From: SLFT01 sp964493075
GTDB lineage: Bacteria > Hydrogenedentota > Hydrogenedentia > Hydrogenedentales > CAITNO01
Reading direction: 5' to 3'
Assembly (NCBI GenBank): GCA_964493075.1
Contig: CAZBNU010000001.1
Location: 3,079 to 67,078 of the forward strand
DNA: 64,000 bases
The notes below the pieces were generated by a model that made no database searches, had not been told where the DNA came from, and worked only from the letters and a program-made list of their open reading frames with translations. Positions 51,129 to 60,055 of the stretch are shown one piece after another. The translations under genes were made by a program, and so were the position numbers. Within the stretch, counting starts at the first letter, position 1. The number at the start of each line of letters is the position of its first letter.

Positions 51129-53363
51129 ATGCCAGTGATTTGTCTTATGCTGATCGCACTTCCGGCTTCAGTGCAGGTAACTCTGGCGCCAGACCAGCCG
51201 CTGCCCTACGTCTACGTGGATGATCCTCTGATCATAGAATTCTATGCGGAAACCGAAACCGATATAGAAGCAACACTAACGTTGCAGGCATCACACACGG
51301 GCGAACAGACTAAAATCGAACTGGGTCAGCTACACCTACATCCCGACTCGGGGTATTGGTATGCTGTTCATGATGCCCCGCGAAACCGGGGATTTTATAC
51401 AGCAACTATTTCGATGAAAAATGCGAAGGACACCATCACTTCAGAAAGCGGTTTCTGTCGGATTGACAGACCCGCCTCTCTGCAGCGCATCCCCGTTTAT
51501 GCGTACTGTAGCGAACCGGAATCTGAAGCAGCATTTCCCGCCATTCACAGTGTCGGCGTCAACACTTTCAGATGTGACATGGAAAACGAACAGTTTCCCC
51601 AATTGGCAAGCAATGTCGCCCTTTTTGATGCAGACCTTGTCGTCGCCATGACCTTGGAACATGCCCGACAGTTTTCGGATGAAGATATCGCACTGATGCA
51701 GTCGCAATGCGACAATATTTTTCGGTTGGACATTTCACTGGATGAACAGGAGCCGCACAACAGGGACCTTACAGATGTTATGCGTCGAATCGGGTGTCCT
51801 GCAGGCATTTCCATTGTGGTAACAAATGTCGCTTCTTTTGAGGAGCAACTACGCACAAATCCTTCGCTATCCGCACGGCATGCCACTCTAATGACCTTTG
51901 ACTGGCCGGATCCATCAGAAGTGGAAGCCATAAAAACTATTGCCGCCCAGCAAGGCCAGGAAGGATGGCAGGTTCATGTGTTATGCCCTGTCTGGCAACC
52001 ACGCAATACGGAAGAGAATCTTCGCTTCATCCACAAGTTCCTTCAATATCGCGCAGCCGGTGCATCCTATATTGGCCTAAACGCAAACGTGATGACCAAC
52101 GACGCCGGCGTCCGGGAAATGATGTCCTATCTAAACGGCTTGGCGTTGCGGTTCCGCAACAGTGCGTATGTGGGAAAACTGCCTGCTGAAGCTACGGTGC
52201 AGGCGCCCGTCTTCCGAAATGAATCAACATGGTTTGCCGCCTTATGGAGCGAGAAAGAAGACGAGACAATAGCGGTTCCGGTAGATGGCGCAGTCTCACT
52301 CAAACTGACGGATGCCTTGGGCAACGATCTTCCCCTGCCTGAAATAGAAAACGGGGCTTTGACAATTCATACAAGCCTGCAGCCACTTTACCTGACAGGC
52401 AACGGTGGTGTTATTGTGGGCCGTGCCGCATTGCAGGAGGTTGCGACAGCAGCAAACAACATCCTCACTTCGGAAGTGTTTGCAAACTATCTGCAGCCTG
52501 CAATCTTAGACCTGGTGCGTACTATAGCAGCAGAGCCTCAAGGCTCGGGAAGCAGATTACGTTTTCTGGAGTTACTTCGGGTATTACCGCGCCTCGAAGA
52601 AGACTGGCATACCCGAAAATTACCCCGCGAAATTGCGGTTCCAGCCATCAGAGCGGTTGCAAAATTTGCCCGGACCCTTTGCCCTGTAGAAGAAGACCGT
52701 GGGGAACGCTTTCTTGAACCCATAGGCGATACCATTGATCGTGCGGGCGAACTGCAATCCCTTTACCTGACAGGGAGTGCAGGCACAGCACAAGCGCGCA
52801 AACGGGGCGACTGGATTCTGGGAGAAGTAAGACGGTTAATTGACGAGGCAGAGACCCTTGAACAGAGAGGCAGAAAGATTGAGGCCGCTGCCGTTGCCAC
52901 CTTGGCCGAATGGCGTGCACACTGCCTTATTTACGCCGCACAGGCAGAGCCACCGCGCGAAAATATGCCCGAGATCCAGCCCCTGATTCTTCCTGAACAG
53001 ACAGATGGTGTCATCTCTCAACCCGCAGAGGGGAAAGAAAAACCGCTACCCCTTGCAGATGGCAATGAAGGCGAATCTGTGAACGAACAAGAATTGGTGG
53101 AAGAAAAAGAAGAGCCACAGCCAGAAAAACCGCAAACCGCAGAAATACCCACCGAAACAAAAACTGCTGCAGAAAATGAGGTTGAAACCACGGAAGAGTC
53201 CGGAGAAAAGGAAGTTGTCCATACGGTTAAATCGGGCGACAACCCCTACACGATAGCCAAAAAATATAAAGTTTCACTTGACGACCTGCTCAAATGGAAT
53301 AATCTCAAGCGCAATGCGATACTGCGGATCGGCCAGAAATTAATTGTAAAAACCGGCCAATAG
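51129..53363 (+). CDS. Exported TIM-barrel-like protein with C-terminal LysM domain
   Basis: The 744-residue protein has a signal peptide (PVICLMLIALPASVQVTLA), a beta-sandwich (about 25-115), then a TIM-barrel-like part (about 120-330: YAYCSEPESEAAFPAIHSVG, VVAMTLEHARQF, HVLCPVWQPRNTEENLRF). A beta-domain and a helical section follow (~430-620). A Glu/Pro-rich linker (~640-690) leads to a LysM motif at the end (VKSGDNPYTIAKKYKVSLDD, WNNLK, LRIGQKLIV). LysM binds peptidoglycan, so the protein probably sits at the cell wall. No catalytic residues are identified. The ATG directly follows the MBL-fold gene's stop, suggesting coupled expression. Confidence 0.7.
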   Translation: MPVICLMLIALPASVQVTLAPDQPLPYVYVDDPLIIEFYAETETDIEATLTLQASHTGEQTKIELGQLHLHPDSGYWYAVHDAPRNRGFYTATISMKNAKDTITSESGFCRIDRPASLQRIPVYAYCSEPESEAAFPAIHSVGVNTFRCDMENEQFPQLASNVALFDADLVVAMTLEHARQFSDEDIALMQSQCDNIFRLDISLDEQEPHNRDLTDVMRRIGCPAGISIVVTNVASFEEQLRTNPSLSARHATLMTFDWPDPSEVEAIKTIAAQQGQEGWQVHVLCPVWQPRNTEENLRFIHKFLQYRAAGASYIGLNANVMTNDAGVREMMSYLNGLALRFRNSAYVGKLPAEATVQAPVFRNESTWFAALWSEKEDETIAVPVDGAVSLKLTDALGNDLPLPEIENGALTIHTSLQPLYLTGNGGVIVGRAALQEVATAANNILTSEVFANYLQPAILDLVRTIAAEPQGSGSRLRFLELLRVLPRLEEDWHTRKLPREIAVPAIRAVAKFARTLCPVEEDRGERFLEPIGDTIDRAGELQSLYLTGSAGTAQARKRGDWILGEVRRLIDEAETLEQRGRKIEAAAVATLAEWRAHCLIYAAQAEPPRENMPEIQPLILPEQTDGVISQPAEGKEKPLPLADGNEGESVNEQELVEEKEEPQPEKPQTAEIPTETKTAAENEVETTEESGEKEVVHTVKSGDNPYTIAKKYKVSLDDLLKWNNLKRNAILRIGQKLIVKTGQ

Positions 53364-53372
53364 CCTGAAAAC

Positions 53373-54086
53373 TTATTCTTCTTCTACGGCCGTATTCATA
53401 AACTTGGGATTATTGCCTGCAATAACAACGGTAATCTCACCGCGCACCGTTGCTGTGGAATCAAATTGTTCCGCCAACTTTGACAAAAAACCGCAGTGAA
53501 CCTGCTCGAACTTTTTGGTCAATTCAAGGCATACCGCCGCCTGCCGATCACCCAAAACCTCAAGTGCGTCCTGAAGCAAGCCATGAAGTCGGTATTGCGA
53601 CTCAAAAAGGATCAGGGTATGCGGCATATCCCTTTCCTGTTCAAGAAATCGCCTTCGCGCCCCTGATTTACGCGGAGGAAACCCCTTAAACGTAAACGAA
53701 ACGCCAGACAGACCAGACGCAACGAGGGCGGTAGTTACGGCACTTGGTCCCGGGATAATCTCAACTGCGTAGCCCGCCGCCCGACAGGCGTTGATCACGC
53801 GGTATCCGGGATCGCTTACTGCAGGCATGCCGCCATCCGTACAAAGCGCCACATCCTTACCGGACTCAAGGAGTCCGACAATCCTGCTTACGGTGCGCTC
53901 CTCATTATGTTCATGACACGAAAAGCGAATGGCGGGAGACGGCAAACTGCACGCTTCATAAATTTTACGAGTTACACGGGTATCTTCCGCTGCTACAGCA
54001 GCCACCTCGGACAGTATGCGGGCTGCCCGCGGCGACAAATCCTCAAGATTTCCTATGGGAGTTCCCACCACGTAAAGGGTAGCCAT
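53373..54086 (-). CDS. rsmI: 16S rRNA (cytidine1402-2'-O)-methyltransferase
   Basis: RsmI methylates the ribose of C1402 in the decoding centre. The 237-residue protein shows the tetrapyrrole-methylase fold with LYVVGTPIGNLEDLSPRA, AEDTRVTRK, SCHEHNEERTV, CTDGGMPAVSDPGYRVI and IIPGPSAVTTALVASGL, and the family's PRKSGARRRFLE. The C-terminus is a little shorter than in E. coli (about 286 residues): the small helical end domain is lost or reduced. It lies 3 nt after the GHMP kinase gene on the same strand, so both are probably on one transcript. Confidence 0.93.
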   Translation of the reverse strand: MATLYVVGTPIGNLEDLSPRAARILSEVAAVAAEDTRVTRKIYEACSLPSPAIRFSCHEHNEERTVSRIVGLLESGKDVALCTDGGMPAVSDPGYRVINACRAAGYAVEIIPGPSAVTTALVASGLSGVSFTFKGFPPRKSGARRRFLEQERDMPHTLILFESQYRLHGLLQDALEVLGDRQAAVCLELTKKFEQVHCGFLSKLAEQFDSTATVRGEITVVIAGNNPKFMNTAVEEE

Positions 54087-54089
54087 AAT

Positions 54090-55091
54090 TCACGCTTCTT
54101 CCAGTTGCGGCTTGATAACAATGGCATCCACGTTGCCCATGGCCTCTACAAGACGCTCGTACATGGCCTCATCCTCATAGACTCCGACAATGGCGCCGCC
54201 GGAACCGGTAAGCTTTGCATGAGCGCCAACGGAACGAGCCTGTTCCACCATCGCCATGTTATGCCTATCCATTTTGAATATGGAACATCGCCTGTCAAAG
54301 TTGCAATCCAGAATCGGGCCGATTTCACGCCCACGCCCCGCAACAATCAGGTCACGGGCAGCCTGCGCGTAGGCCGCAAAATCCTGCATCGCTGCAATGA
54401 TTTCACAATCCCCGTCCAACCACCGGGTGCGGACGGTCTGATGAATGGTCTCGGAACCTTGTCCTAAATCGTTGCGGTAGGCCACAAAGAGCGGCGGCAA
54501 TAAGGCTGTATCAAAGGGTTCGTAATTACCGTATCCTTGTGCCTCCATAATATCCCGGCTGAAATCCATGAAAACAGCGCCCTCGTACACCTGTATAACC
54601 CGATCCTGCAACCCGGCGGCGATACCCAATTCGTCGGTTTCCACACTCAAAATGAGATTGGGTAACAGTGGTTTTGGAATCTCAATATCGTAAAACTCCA
54701 TAAGGCAACGAAGAGTAGCGGTTACAAGCGCACTTGATCCTGCCAGTCCTAGGCGGCGCGGAATAGAAGAACGATAGCGAATGGAAAAGTTGCGGTCGTG
54801 GAGCGCGATATCATTGGATACGCAGTAATCACTGAACTTGCGCACCGCCCCCTTCATCAATCGAATGCCCCCATAATACCCATTGTTTTCAACGTCCCGC
54901 ACAAGTTCGCTCATAGTGGCATACTTCATGCGGTCCTGAAAACTAGGGACAATCTCTATTTCCGGGCTTTCATAGAGCGTAACCTTCGCAGAAAAATTAC
55001 GAAGGATTATACTGATGGTTTTTCCGTAGTAGCCGTCGGAGGGATTGCCAACCAAGCCAGCCCGTGCGTATGCTGTTGCTTCACATGCCAT
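54090..55091 (-). CDS. GHMP kinase, glucuronokinase-like
   Basis: The start at 55091 gives 333 residues. The N-terminal ARAGLVGNPSDGYYGKTISI is the pattern of the glucuronokinase-like GHMP group. The ATP loop reads IPRRLGLAGSSALVTATLR (P-x3-GLaGSSA), and the C-terminal motif is KLTGSGGAIVGV. In plants such enzymes make glucuronate-1-phosphate; in bacteria they probably phosphorylate a sugar at C1 for nucleotide-sugar synthesis. The exact sugar is not shown. A few codons of open frame lie upstream of this ATG without a ribosome-binding site. It is adjacent to rsmI, with 3 nt between. Confidence 0.85.
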   Translation of the reverse strand: MACEATAYARAGLVGNPSDGYYGKTISIILRNFSAKVTLYESPEIEIVPSFQDRMKYATMSELVRDVENNGYYGGIRLMKGAVRKFSDYCVSNDIALHDRNFSIRYRSSIPRRLGLAGSSALVTATLRCLMEFYDIEIPKPLLPNLILSVETDELGIAAGLQDRVIQVYEGAVFMDFSRDIMEAQGYGNYEPFDTALLPPLFVAYRNDLGQGSETIHQTVRTRWLDGDCEIIAAMQDFAAYAQAARDLIVAGRGREIGPILDCNFDRRCSIFKMDRHNMAMVEQARSVGAHAKLTGSGGAIVGVYEDEAMYERLVEAMGNVDAIVIKPQLEEA

Positions 55092-55169
55092 GAATGGAAC
55101 CTGAAAACCACAACACACGAATCACACACCAAATACGGCGAACGTAACCTTGTGCTGTGTGTTTTTGTA

Positions 55170-56396
55170 TTATTGACTGACCAGCGAAGAAAGTTGGAGA
55201 ATCGGCATAAACAAGCCCATAACGATACCACCTACAACAATACCCATAAGACCAATGAGAAGTGGCTCGATTAGACTGGTCAGGCCATCAACGGTAGCCT
55301 TGACCTCCGAATCGTAGAATTCGGAAATTTTCATCAACATGCCTTCAAGAGCGCCCGTCTTTTCACCCACACCAATCATTCGGGTCACCATTGCAGGGAA
55401 TACACCAGATCGGGCAAGCGGGTCGGCCAGTGTTTCACCATTGCGCACACTTTCACCCGCCATGCGAACCGCCTTGGCGTACACTTCGTTGCCGGCTGTG
55501 CGCTCCACAATCTCCATGGCCTGCAGAATGGCCACGCCGCTGTGCGTAAGTGTACTCAAAGTGCGTGTTACACGACTTATGGCCACCTTACGCAGCAAAT
55601 CACCAAACACCGGCATACGCAGTTTAAGCGCATCCAGATTGTAACGCCCGCCTGGGGTGGAACCATAAACTCTAACTGCGGCAATAGTACCGCCAACAGT
55701 ACCAACAATAATAAATATCGATTGCCAACGACGCAGGAATTCACTGATACCGATTAGCATTTGCGTCGGCTTTGGCAGTTCCGCACCAAAACTCCCAAAT
55801 ATCTCAGCAAACTGGGGCACCACAAAGATTATCAGACCACCTGCAATGAGAAGAATCATGGAAAATGCAACAACAGGATAGGTCATGGCTGACTTAATAC
55901 GACGCTTCAACTCTTCGCTGGCTTCCAGATAGTCCGCCAATTGCATCAAGACGCCATCCAAATCGCCGCCCGCTTCACCGGCACGAACCATACTGGTGTA
56001 CAAATCAGGGAATGCGCGTGAATATTTCTTCAGGGTATCCGAAAAGGTTTCACCGGACTCAATATCCGTGGCAATCGCCTGAATAATTTTGCTGAAATTA
56101 GGGTCCTCAGTCTGCTCGGAAAGGATATCCAATCCCTGAATCAACGGAAGACCTGAACTAACAATAGTGGACAATTGTCGTGTAAAAACAAGTAACTCCA
56201 CACTTTTGACGCGCTTATTCAGCCGATTTCCGCCCCCACCCATATTAAACCCACGTTTCTTTTTTTCAACCAGCTTATCTGGCTCAATCCCCATGGCATT
56301 CAACTGCCGCTCCGCCGCCTGGCGATTATCAGCAGTGATGGAGCCTGTCTTTTTATCGCCGGAACGCAAACGTCCTACATAATCAAATGTTGGCAT
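55170..56396 (-). CDS. pilC: Type IV pilus / type II secretion inner-membrane platform protein
   Basis: The 408-residue protein begins PTFDYVGRLRSGDKKTGSI, the usual N-terminus of PilC/GspF. It has two T2SSF domains: the first at ~75-195 (FTRQLSTIVSSGLPLIQGLD, RAGEAGGDLDGVL), the second at ~275-400 (SRVTRTLSTLTHSGVAI, GVGEKTGALEGML). Membrane helices are near residues 175-200, 225-245 and 378-400. It anchors the pilus assembly or retraction ATPases and fits with the PilT-like protein at 27645. The ATG at 56396 begins the conserved sequence. Pilin, PilB and PilQ genes are not in the window. Confidence 0.95.
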   Translation of the reverse strand: MPTFDYVGRLRSGDKKTGSITADNRQAAERQLNAMGIEPDKLVEKKKRGFNMGGGGNRLNKRVKSVELLVFTRQLSTIVSSGLPLIQGLDILSEQTEDPNFSKIIQAIATDIESGETFSDTLKKYSRAFPDLYTSMVRAGEAGGDLDGVLMQLADYLEASEELKRRIKSAMTYPVVAFSMILLIAGGLIIFVVPQFAEIFGSFGAELPKPTQMLIGISEFLRRWQSIFIIVGTVGGTIAAVRVYGSTPGGRYNLDALKLRMPVFGDLLRKVAISRVTRTLSTLTHSGVAILQAMEIVERTAGNEVYAKAVRMAGESVRNGETLADPLARSGVFPAMVTRMIGVGEKTGALEGMLMKISEFYDSEVKATVDGLTSLIEPLLIGLMGIVVGGIVMGLFMPILQLSSLVSQ

Positions 56397-56889
56397 TACT
56401 GTCAATCTCCATATTTCTGGTCGTTTCGACATACCTCTACGAGACTCACCAAGTATAATGTATTTTATTTACGAAACACAACTCATCAGAGGTATGAGAT
56501 TTGAAATCCAAATCAGGACATCTTTCTGGCAAATGAATCGTCGAACAAGAAACGATATCTGGCTGTTGAGTATTTCAACTGTCCCTCACCTAAAGCAAGC
56601 GTTTCCCGCAACCCAGTTTGTATTACAACAGGCTTTTTATCACCGTCATTGCGATCCTAGACCGCTGTTGGCAGCAACTGTTATTTTTCTTCCTGGTTCA
56701 CGTTTTTTGTGTCATTTTGCTCAAAACTCTATTGGTAAGCGACTATGTTTCAAAATACTCCCCCAATAAATGCCCGTGCCATCCATCCCTCAATTTTGTA
56801 CAGAAACAAACAGTATGCTAAACTTTCGTAATGCCACTTTTTGAAATTCTTTGATGTAGCAGCGTTGAGCGAACAAGGGAAAGCACATA
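56397..56889. other. Intergenic region without recognised gene
   Basis: This 493-nt stretch lies between divergent pilC and the permease gene. On the minus strand TATACT (56452-56457) could be the -10 of pilC. An open frame of 103 codons at 56458-56769 has no ribosome-binding site and no resemblance to a known protein, so I leave it out. I see no RNA gene. Confidence 0.6.
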
Positions 56890-58374
56890 ATGAACGATCC
56901 ACATGATGGCGCCGAGATAGAGCAGCAAACCAGCACAGAGTACGAACGCGAACCCGTACCGGAGAAGGCACTGCTTGGCTTTAAAAGTTTCATTGGCATG
57001 TACGCCGGGGAACACTGTGCCGGCACGGAGTTGATGATCGGGCCGCTGTTTGTGGCAGCGGGAGTCAGCGCCTTTGATGTGATAGGCGGACTCCTGATCG
57101 GCAATGCGCTGGCGGTGCTGTGCTGGGTGCTGCTGTGCGCGCCCATCGCCACACGCGCACGGCTGACGCTCTACTACCAACTGGAGCGTATATGCGGACG
57201 CAACCTCGTTACGCTTTACAACCTTGCAAACGGCGTCATGTTCTGTTTTCTGGCAGGCGCCATGATCACCGTCTCGGCAACCGCGCTGGGGGTGTGGTTC
57301 AAATTTCCCATGCCGGCACTTAACGATGTCTACCCCAACAGCATCGGCTGGGTGCTCGCCGTGCTGGCCGTTGGCGGTGCTATAGCGGTCGTGGCTGCTT
57401 ATGGCTACAACACGGTGGCGCGGTTCGCCAACATTGCCTCGCCCTGGATGGTGCTGGTGTTCCTGGTGTTCGGCATTGTGGCTCTCAAACAGTTCATCAA
57501 TGAGACGGATTCGGAAATCGGTTCCTTGGCTGACCTATGGCGACTGGCGGACACGGCTATCTGGCGCGGCGGAGAACCGTTGCCAGGACAGATCAAATTT
57601 ACCTTCTGGCACGTAACCTTCTTCGCATGGTTCTGCAATATGGCAATGCATATCGGCATGTCTGATTTGAGCGTGCTTCGTTTCGCAAAGAAATCCTGGT
57701 ACGGCATTGCATCGGCCTCCGGCATGTACGTCGGACATTGCATGGCCTGGCTCTCAGCGTCAATGCTCTTCGCCCTACAGTTGTACACCCAGGGGATGTC
57801 CTCCGATGAGGCCGTGCGTGCTGCCGCTATAGATGGAACGCTTCCGACCCCCTTGCCTGGCCCGCTCGCCTACGAAGCAGCTGGTTTAGCGGGTCTGTTC
57901 TGCGTCATCATTGCCGGATGGACAACGGCCAACCCCACCATCTACCGCGCCGGTCTTGCCTTTCAGGCTATCTTCCCCAAAAGTTCACGGGTAAAAGTCA
58001 CCCTCATCACGGGTCTTATCGCTACGCTCGCTGGCATGTTCCCCTACCTGGCCATGCAACTGTTGGGGTTCGTCGCCATTTACGGCATGATCCTTATGCC
58101 CATGGGTGCAGTCATCTTCGTGGACTTCTGGCTGATGAAAAAACTTGGCCTACAATCCAGCTACGCCGCCCTCAGCAACAAATCCTTTAACTGGGCCGCG
58201 GGCCTGACGTGGTTCGCGACCATGGGCATCTGCATGCTCCTCGTCAAATACGCCGGGGTACAGATATTCTTCGTCAGCCTGCCCGGCTGGTTTGTGGCGG
58301 CCATCCTGTACATCGTGCTCAGCAAACTCTACCAATCGAAACTACAACCAAATACGGAAGGCGCTCACTCATGA
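56890..58374 (+). CDS. NCS1-family permease (cytosine/purine permease-like)
   Basis: The 494-residue membrane protein has about twelve helices. Characteristic segments are GFKSFIGMYAGEHCAGTEL at the start (helix 1 with the discontinuous substrate site), AAYGYNTVARFANIASPW, SDLSVLRFAKKSWYGIASA and GWTTANPTIYRAGLAFQ, the last two matching the CodB-like transporters. It probably imports a nucleobase or related compound with Na+ or H+; the ligand is not determined. The stop overlaps the start of a small membrane protein by 4 nt, suggesting a two-gene transport unit. Confidence 0.85.
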   Translation: MNDPHDGAEIEQQTSTEYEREPVPEKALLGFKSFIGMYAGEHCAGTELMIGPLFVAAGVSAFDVIGGLLIGNALAVLCWVLLCAPIATRARLTLYYQLERICGRNLVTLYNLANGVMFCFLAGAMITVSATALGVWFKFPMPALNDVYPNSIGWVLAVLAVGGAIAVVAAYGYNTVARFANIASPWMVLVFLVFGIVALKQFINETDSEIGSLADLWRLADTAIWRGGEPLPGQIKFTFWHVTFFAWFCNMAMHIGMSDLSVLRFAKKSWYGIASASGMYVGHCMAWLSASMLFALQLYTQGMSSDEAVRAAAIDGTLPTPLPGPLAYEAAGLAGLFCVIIAGWTTANPTIYRAGLAFQAIFPKSSRVKVTLITGLIATLAGMFPYLAMQLLGFVAIYGMILMPMGAVIFVDFWLMKKLGLQSSYAALSNKSFNWAAGLTWFATMGICMLLVKYAGVQIFFVSLPGWFVAAILYIVLSKLYQSKLQPNTEGAHS

Positions 58375-58547
58375 GAATCGCATTACAAATAATCTCAGCC
58401 ATCGCGCTGGTGATGACAGTACTCCCATCCCTAATCTATTTTTCCGGCAACATGGAACTGGATCGCGTCAAATTGCTAATGATCGTAGCAACTGTCGTGT
58501 GGTTTGCGGTCACCCCATTCTGGATGGGCAAAAAAGAGCAATCGTAA
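58371..58547 (+). CDS. Small two-helix membrane protein coupled to the NCS1 permease
   Basis: The 58 residues form two hydrophobic segments (IALQIISAIALVMTVLPSLIY and VKLLMIVATVVWFAVTPFW; first shown in part) separated by GNMELDR, ending in a basic tail. The ATG overlaps the permease stop (ATGA), so translation is coupled. Small partners of this kind often follow NCS1-type permeases in Planctomycetota-like genomes; a stabilising or regulatory role for the transporter is an inference. It converges with the next gene, with 4 nt between. Confidence 0.75.
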   Translation: MRIALQIISAIALVMTVLPSLIYFSGNMELDRVKLLMIVATVVWFAVTPFWMGKKEQS

Positions 58548-58551
58548 CGAA

Positions 58552-59730
58552 TTACTTCCAGCAGATACGCGCCACGTAAATGCTGTTGTCCGATCCGTAC
58601 TCTTCGCACCCGGCAGGTTGCATCCATTCGGTTACCGTTACCCAGGTTTCCGCGTCACTAACACGAGTAACCCCAAAATTGCCAAGACGCGCCCCGCGCT
58701 CTGGGACAAGAATACGCTCCGTTTTCCTGATTACACACAGGGATTCAGGATCGACCTGCGCTATAAACAACGGTGCACGATGACGAAACACATGGTCATT
58801 CTCCGCGCCACGACGTGTGTACACCAGAAACAGACCATCAGGATGCACCACCCAGTGTTGCTGTGTATTGTAGTTGCCCAGCGGTGTGCCATCATCAAAG
58901 TTCCATATCCTGGATTCCCCGAAATGCAGCCCGTCCTCACTGACAGCCACATAGCCATTGTCATCATTGCGTAACGTGAGGTAATAGCGCCCCTGAAACG
59001 CTGCCAGTGAAGGTTCGTACAACCCGCGCTTGATGGGCACGCTCAAAGCATTTCCAAACGCACGCACGCACAGGGTTTCGCCGTCAAAGACGCACCGCAA
59101 CACGGAACTGTTATAGTACGTAGCCTCTTTTGCCTTGTGATATACCGGCAACAGAATATCGCCCTCTGGTAAATCCACCCGCTGCGTGGAACCAGCGCCA
59201 CTGTTGAAGAAAATATCATCCTCCACAGGATCAACAGTAGTAGGCATTTCCAGGGTTCGCCACGGCAGGAACACCCCCTTGTCGGCATCATACACCGCAT
59301 ACGCCGTCGCACGCCGTCGGTTATGCACCAGTTTGTTGCCGTTATACTGCGCCGTATGCCCCGTACCCAGCAACCGCCCTGTGACAGCATGCCACTTCGG
59401 CGAGAAATCACACACCACCGTCTCCGTGCCATCCTCATTTTTCCGCCGGGAGAACACAGATTGTTCAGCAGGCCCTTCCCATGCGCCCTCCCCCACTTTC
59501 TTCCGAAACACATTAAGCCCATAAAAAATATCCGAACCGCTCAACTGCAACTTCTGCGTCGTCATCACCGCCACCGGCAACTCACCGGGAATCATCCCTG
59601 CGCGGGCATGAACCCAGCATTGTTCCTTGTCATACCCCGACTGCACGACCTCAAGAGTAACATCGTAGTCAACAACAGGAACATCAGATACGCCAACCGT
59701 GGCCAGCAGTAATGTTGTTATGATAAGCAT
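58552..59730 (-). CDS. Exported sialidase/BNR-propeller-like protein
   Basis: The 392-residue protein has a short signal peptide (LIITTLLLATVGVSDV) and GGAGG before the ATG. The rest looks like a beta-propeller with repeated short strands: DGTETVVCDFSPKWH, FLPWRTLEMPTTVDP, YEPSLAAFQGRYYLTLRNDD, GYVAVSEDGLHFGE (an Asp-box-like turn), HWVVHPDGLFLVYTRRG. This pattern fits exported sialidase- or glycosidase-like propellers. Catalytic residues of true sialidases are not clear, so activity is open. It converges with the permease pair. Confidence 0.6.
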   Translation of the reverse strand: MLIITTLLLATVGVSDVPVVDYDVTLEVVQSGYDKEQCWVHARAGMIPGELPVAVMTTQKLQLSGSDIFYGLNVFRKKVGEGAWEGPAEQSVFSRRKNEDGTETVVCDFSPKWHAVTGRLLGTGHTAQYNGNKLVHNRRRATAYAVYDADKGVFLPWRTLEMPTTVDPVEDDIFFNSGAGSTQRVDLPEGDILLPVYHKAKEATYYNSSVLRCVFDGETLCVRAFGNALSVPIKRGLYEPSLAAFQGRYYLTLRNDDNGYVAVSEDGLHFGESRIWNFDDGTPLGNYNTQQHWVVHPDGLFLVYTRRGAENDHVFRHRAPLFIAQVDPESLCVIRKTERILVPERGARLGNFGVTRVSDAETWVTVTEWMQPAGCEEYGSDNSIYVARICWK

Positions 59731-59802
59731 AATACCTCCGCTTGCGTTTCAATAAGGGTTTTCGTTACAGTTTCTCTTATCTTAACTGATTGGGAGTAAC
59801 TT

Positions 59803-59991
59803 ATGAAACCTCCAACTGAAATCAAAAATATCGGGACATTAAATTCATCCCAAGATAGTGTCCTCACTGAATGCGATCGGGAAACCATAGCATTGTTGCA
59901 TATCCTTGCACTTGGTGAAGAGCAAATTAAAAACGGTCAGACAATGTCGTTAAAAGAAGCATTCACCTATATTCGCAAACGCCAAATATAA
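59803..59991 (+). CDS. Orphan antitoxin-like small protein
   Basis: The 62-residue protein starts after GGGAG (6 nt upstream). Its C-terminal half, ALLHILALGEEQIKNGQTMSLKEAFTYIRKR, shown in part as ALGEEQIKNGQ and SLKEAF, has the pattern (LGE..I..G....EA...+R+R) seen at the end of many Phd/YefM-like and related type II antitoxins, where it wraps round the toxin. The first 25 residues are polar and do not form an obvious DNA-binding fold. No toxin gene follows; the next gene is on the other strand. It could be an orphan antitoxin or an unrelated small protein. Confidence 0.5.
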   Translation: MKPPTEIKNIGTLNSSQDSVLTECDRETIALLHILALGEEQIKNGQTMSLKEAFTYIRKRQI

Positions 59992-60010
59992 CCCGCAGAA
60001 ACGTCCCGAC

Positions 60011-60046
60011 TCCCTTGAGTCCCTTATGTCCCTTTGGTCCCTTCCA
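60011..60046. repeat. Short tandem repeat, four 9-bp units TCCCTTNNN
   Basis: Four consecutive 9-mers (TCCCTTGAG, TCCCTTATG, TCCCTTTGG, TCCCTTCCA) lie between the convergent antitoxin-like and nitroreductase genes. They are preceded by an imperfect unit CGTCCCGAC. The first six bases are invariant while the last three vary. Confidence 0.8.
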
Positions 60047-60055
60047 CCCTGCGAT

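Noticed and set aside
56458..56769. 103-codon ORF upstream of the NCS1 permease
   Set aside because: No ribosome-binding site, no recognisable motifs, and composition like noncoding DNA.
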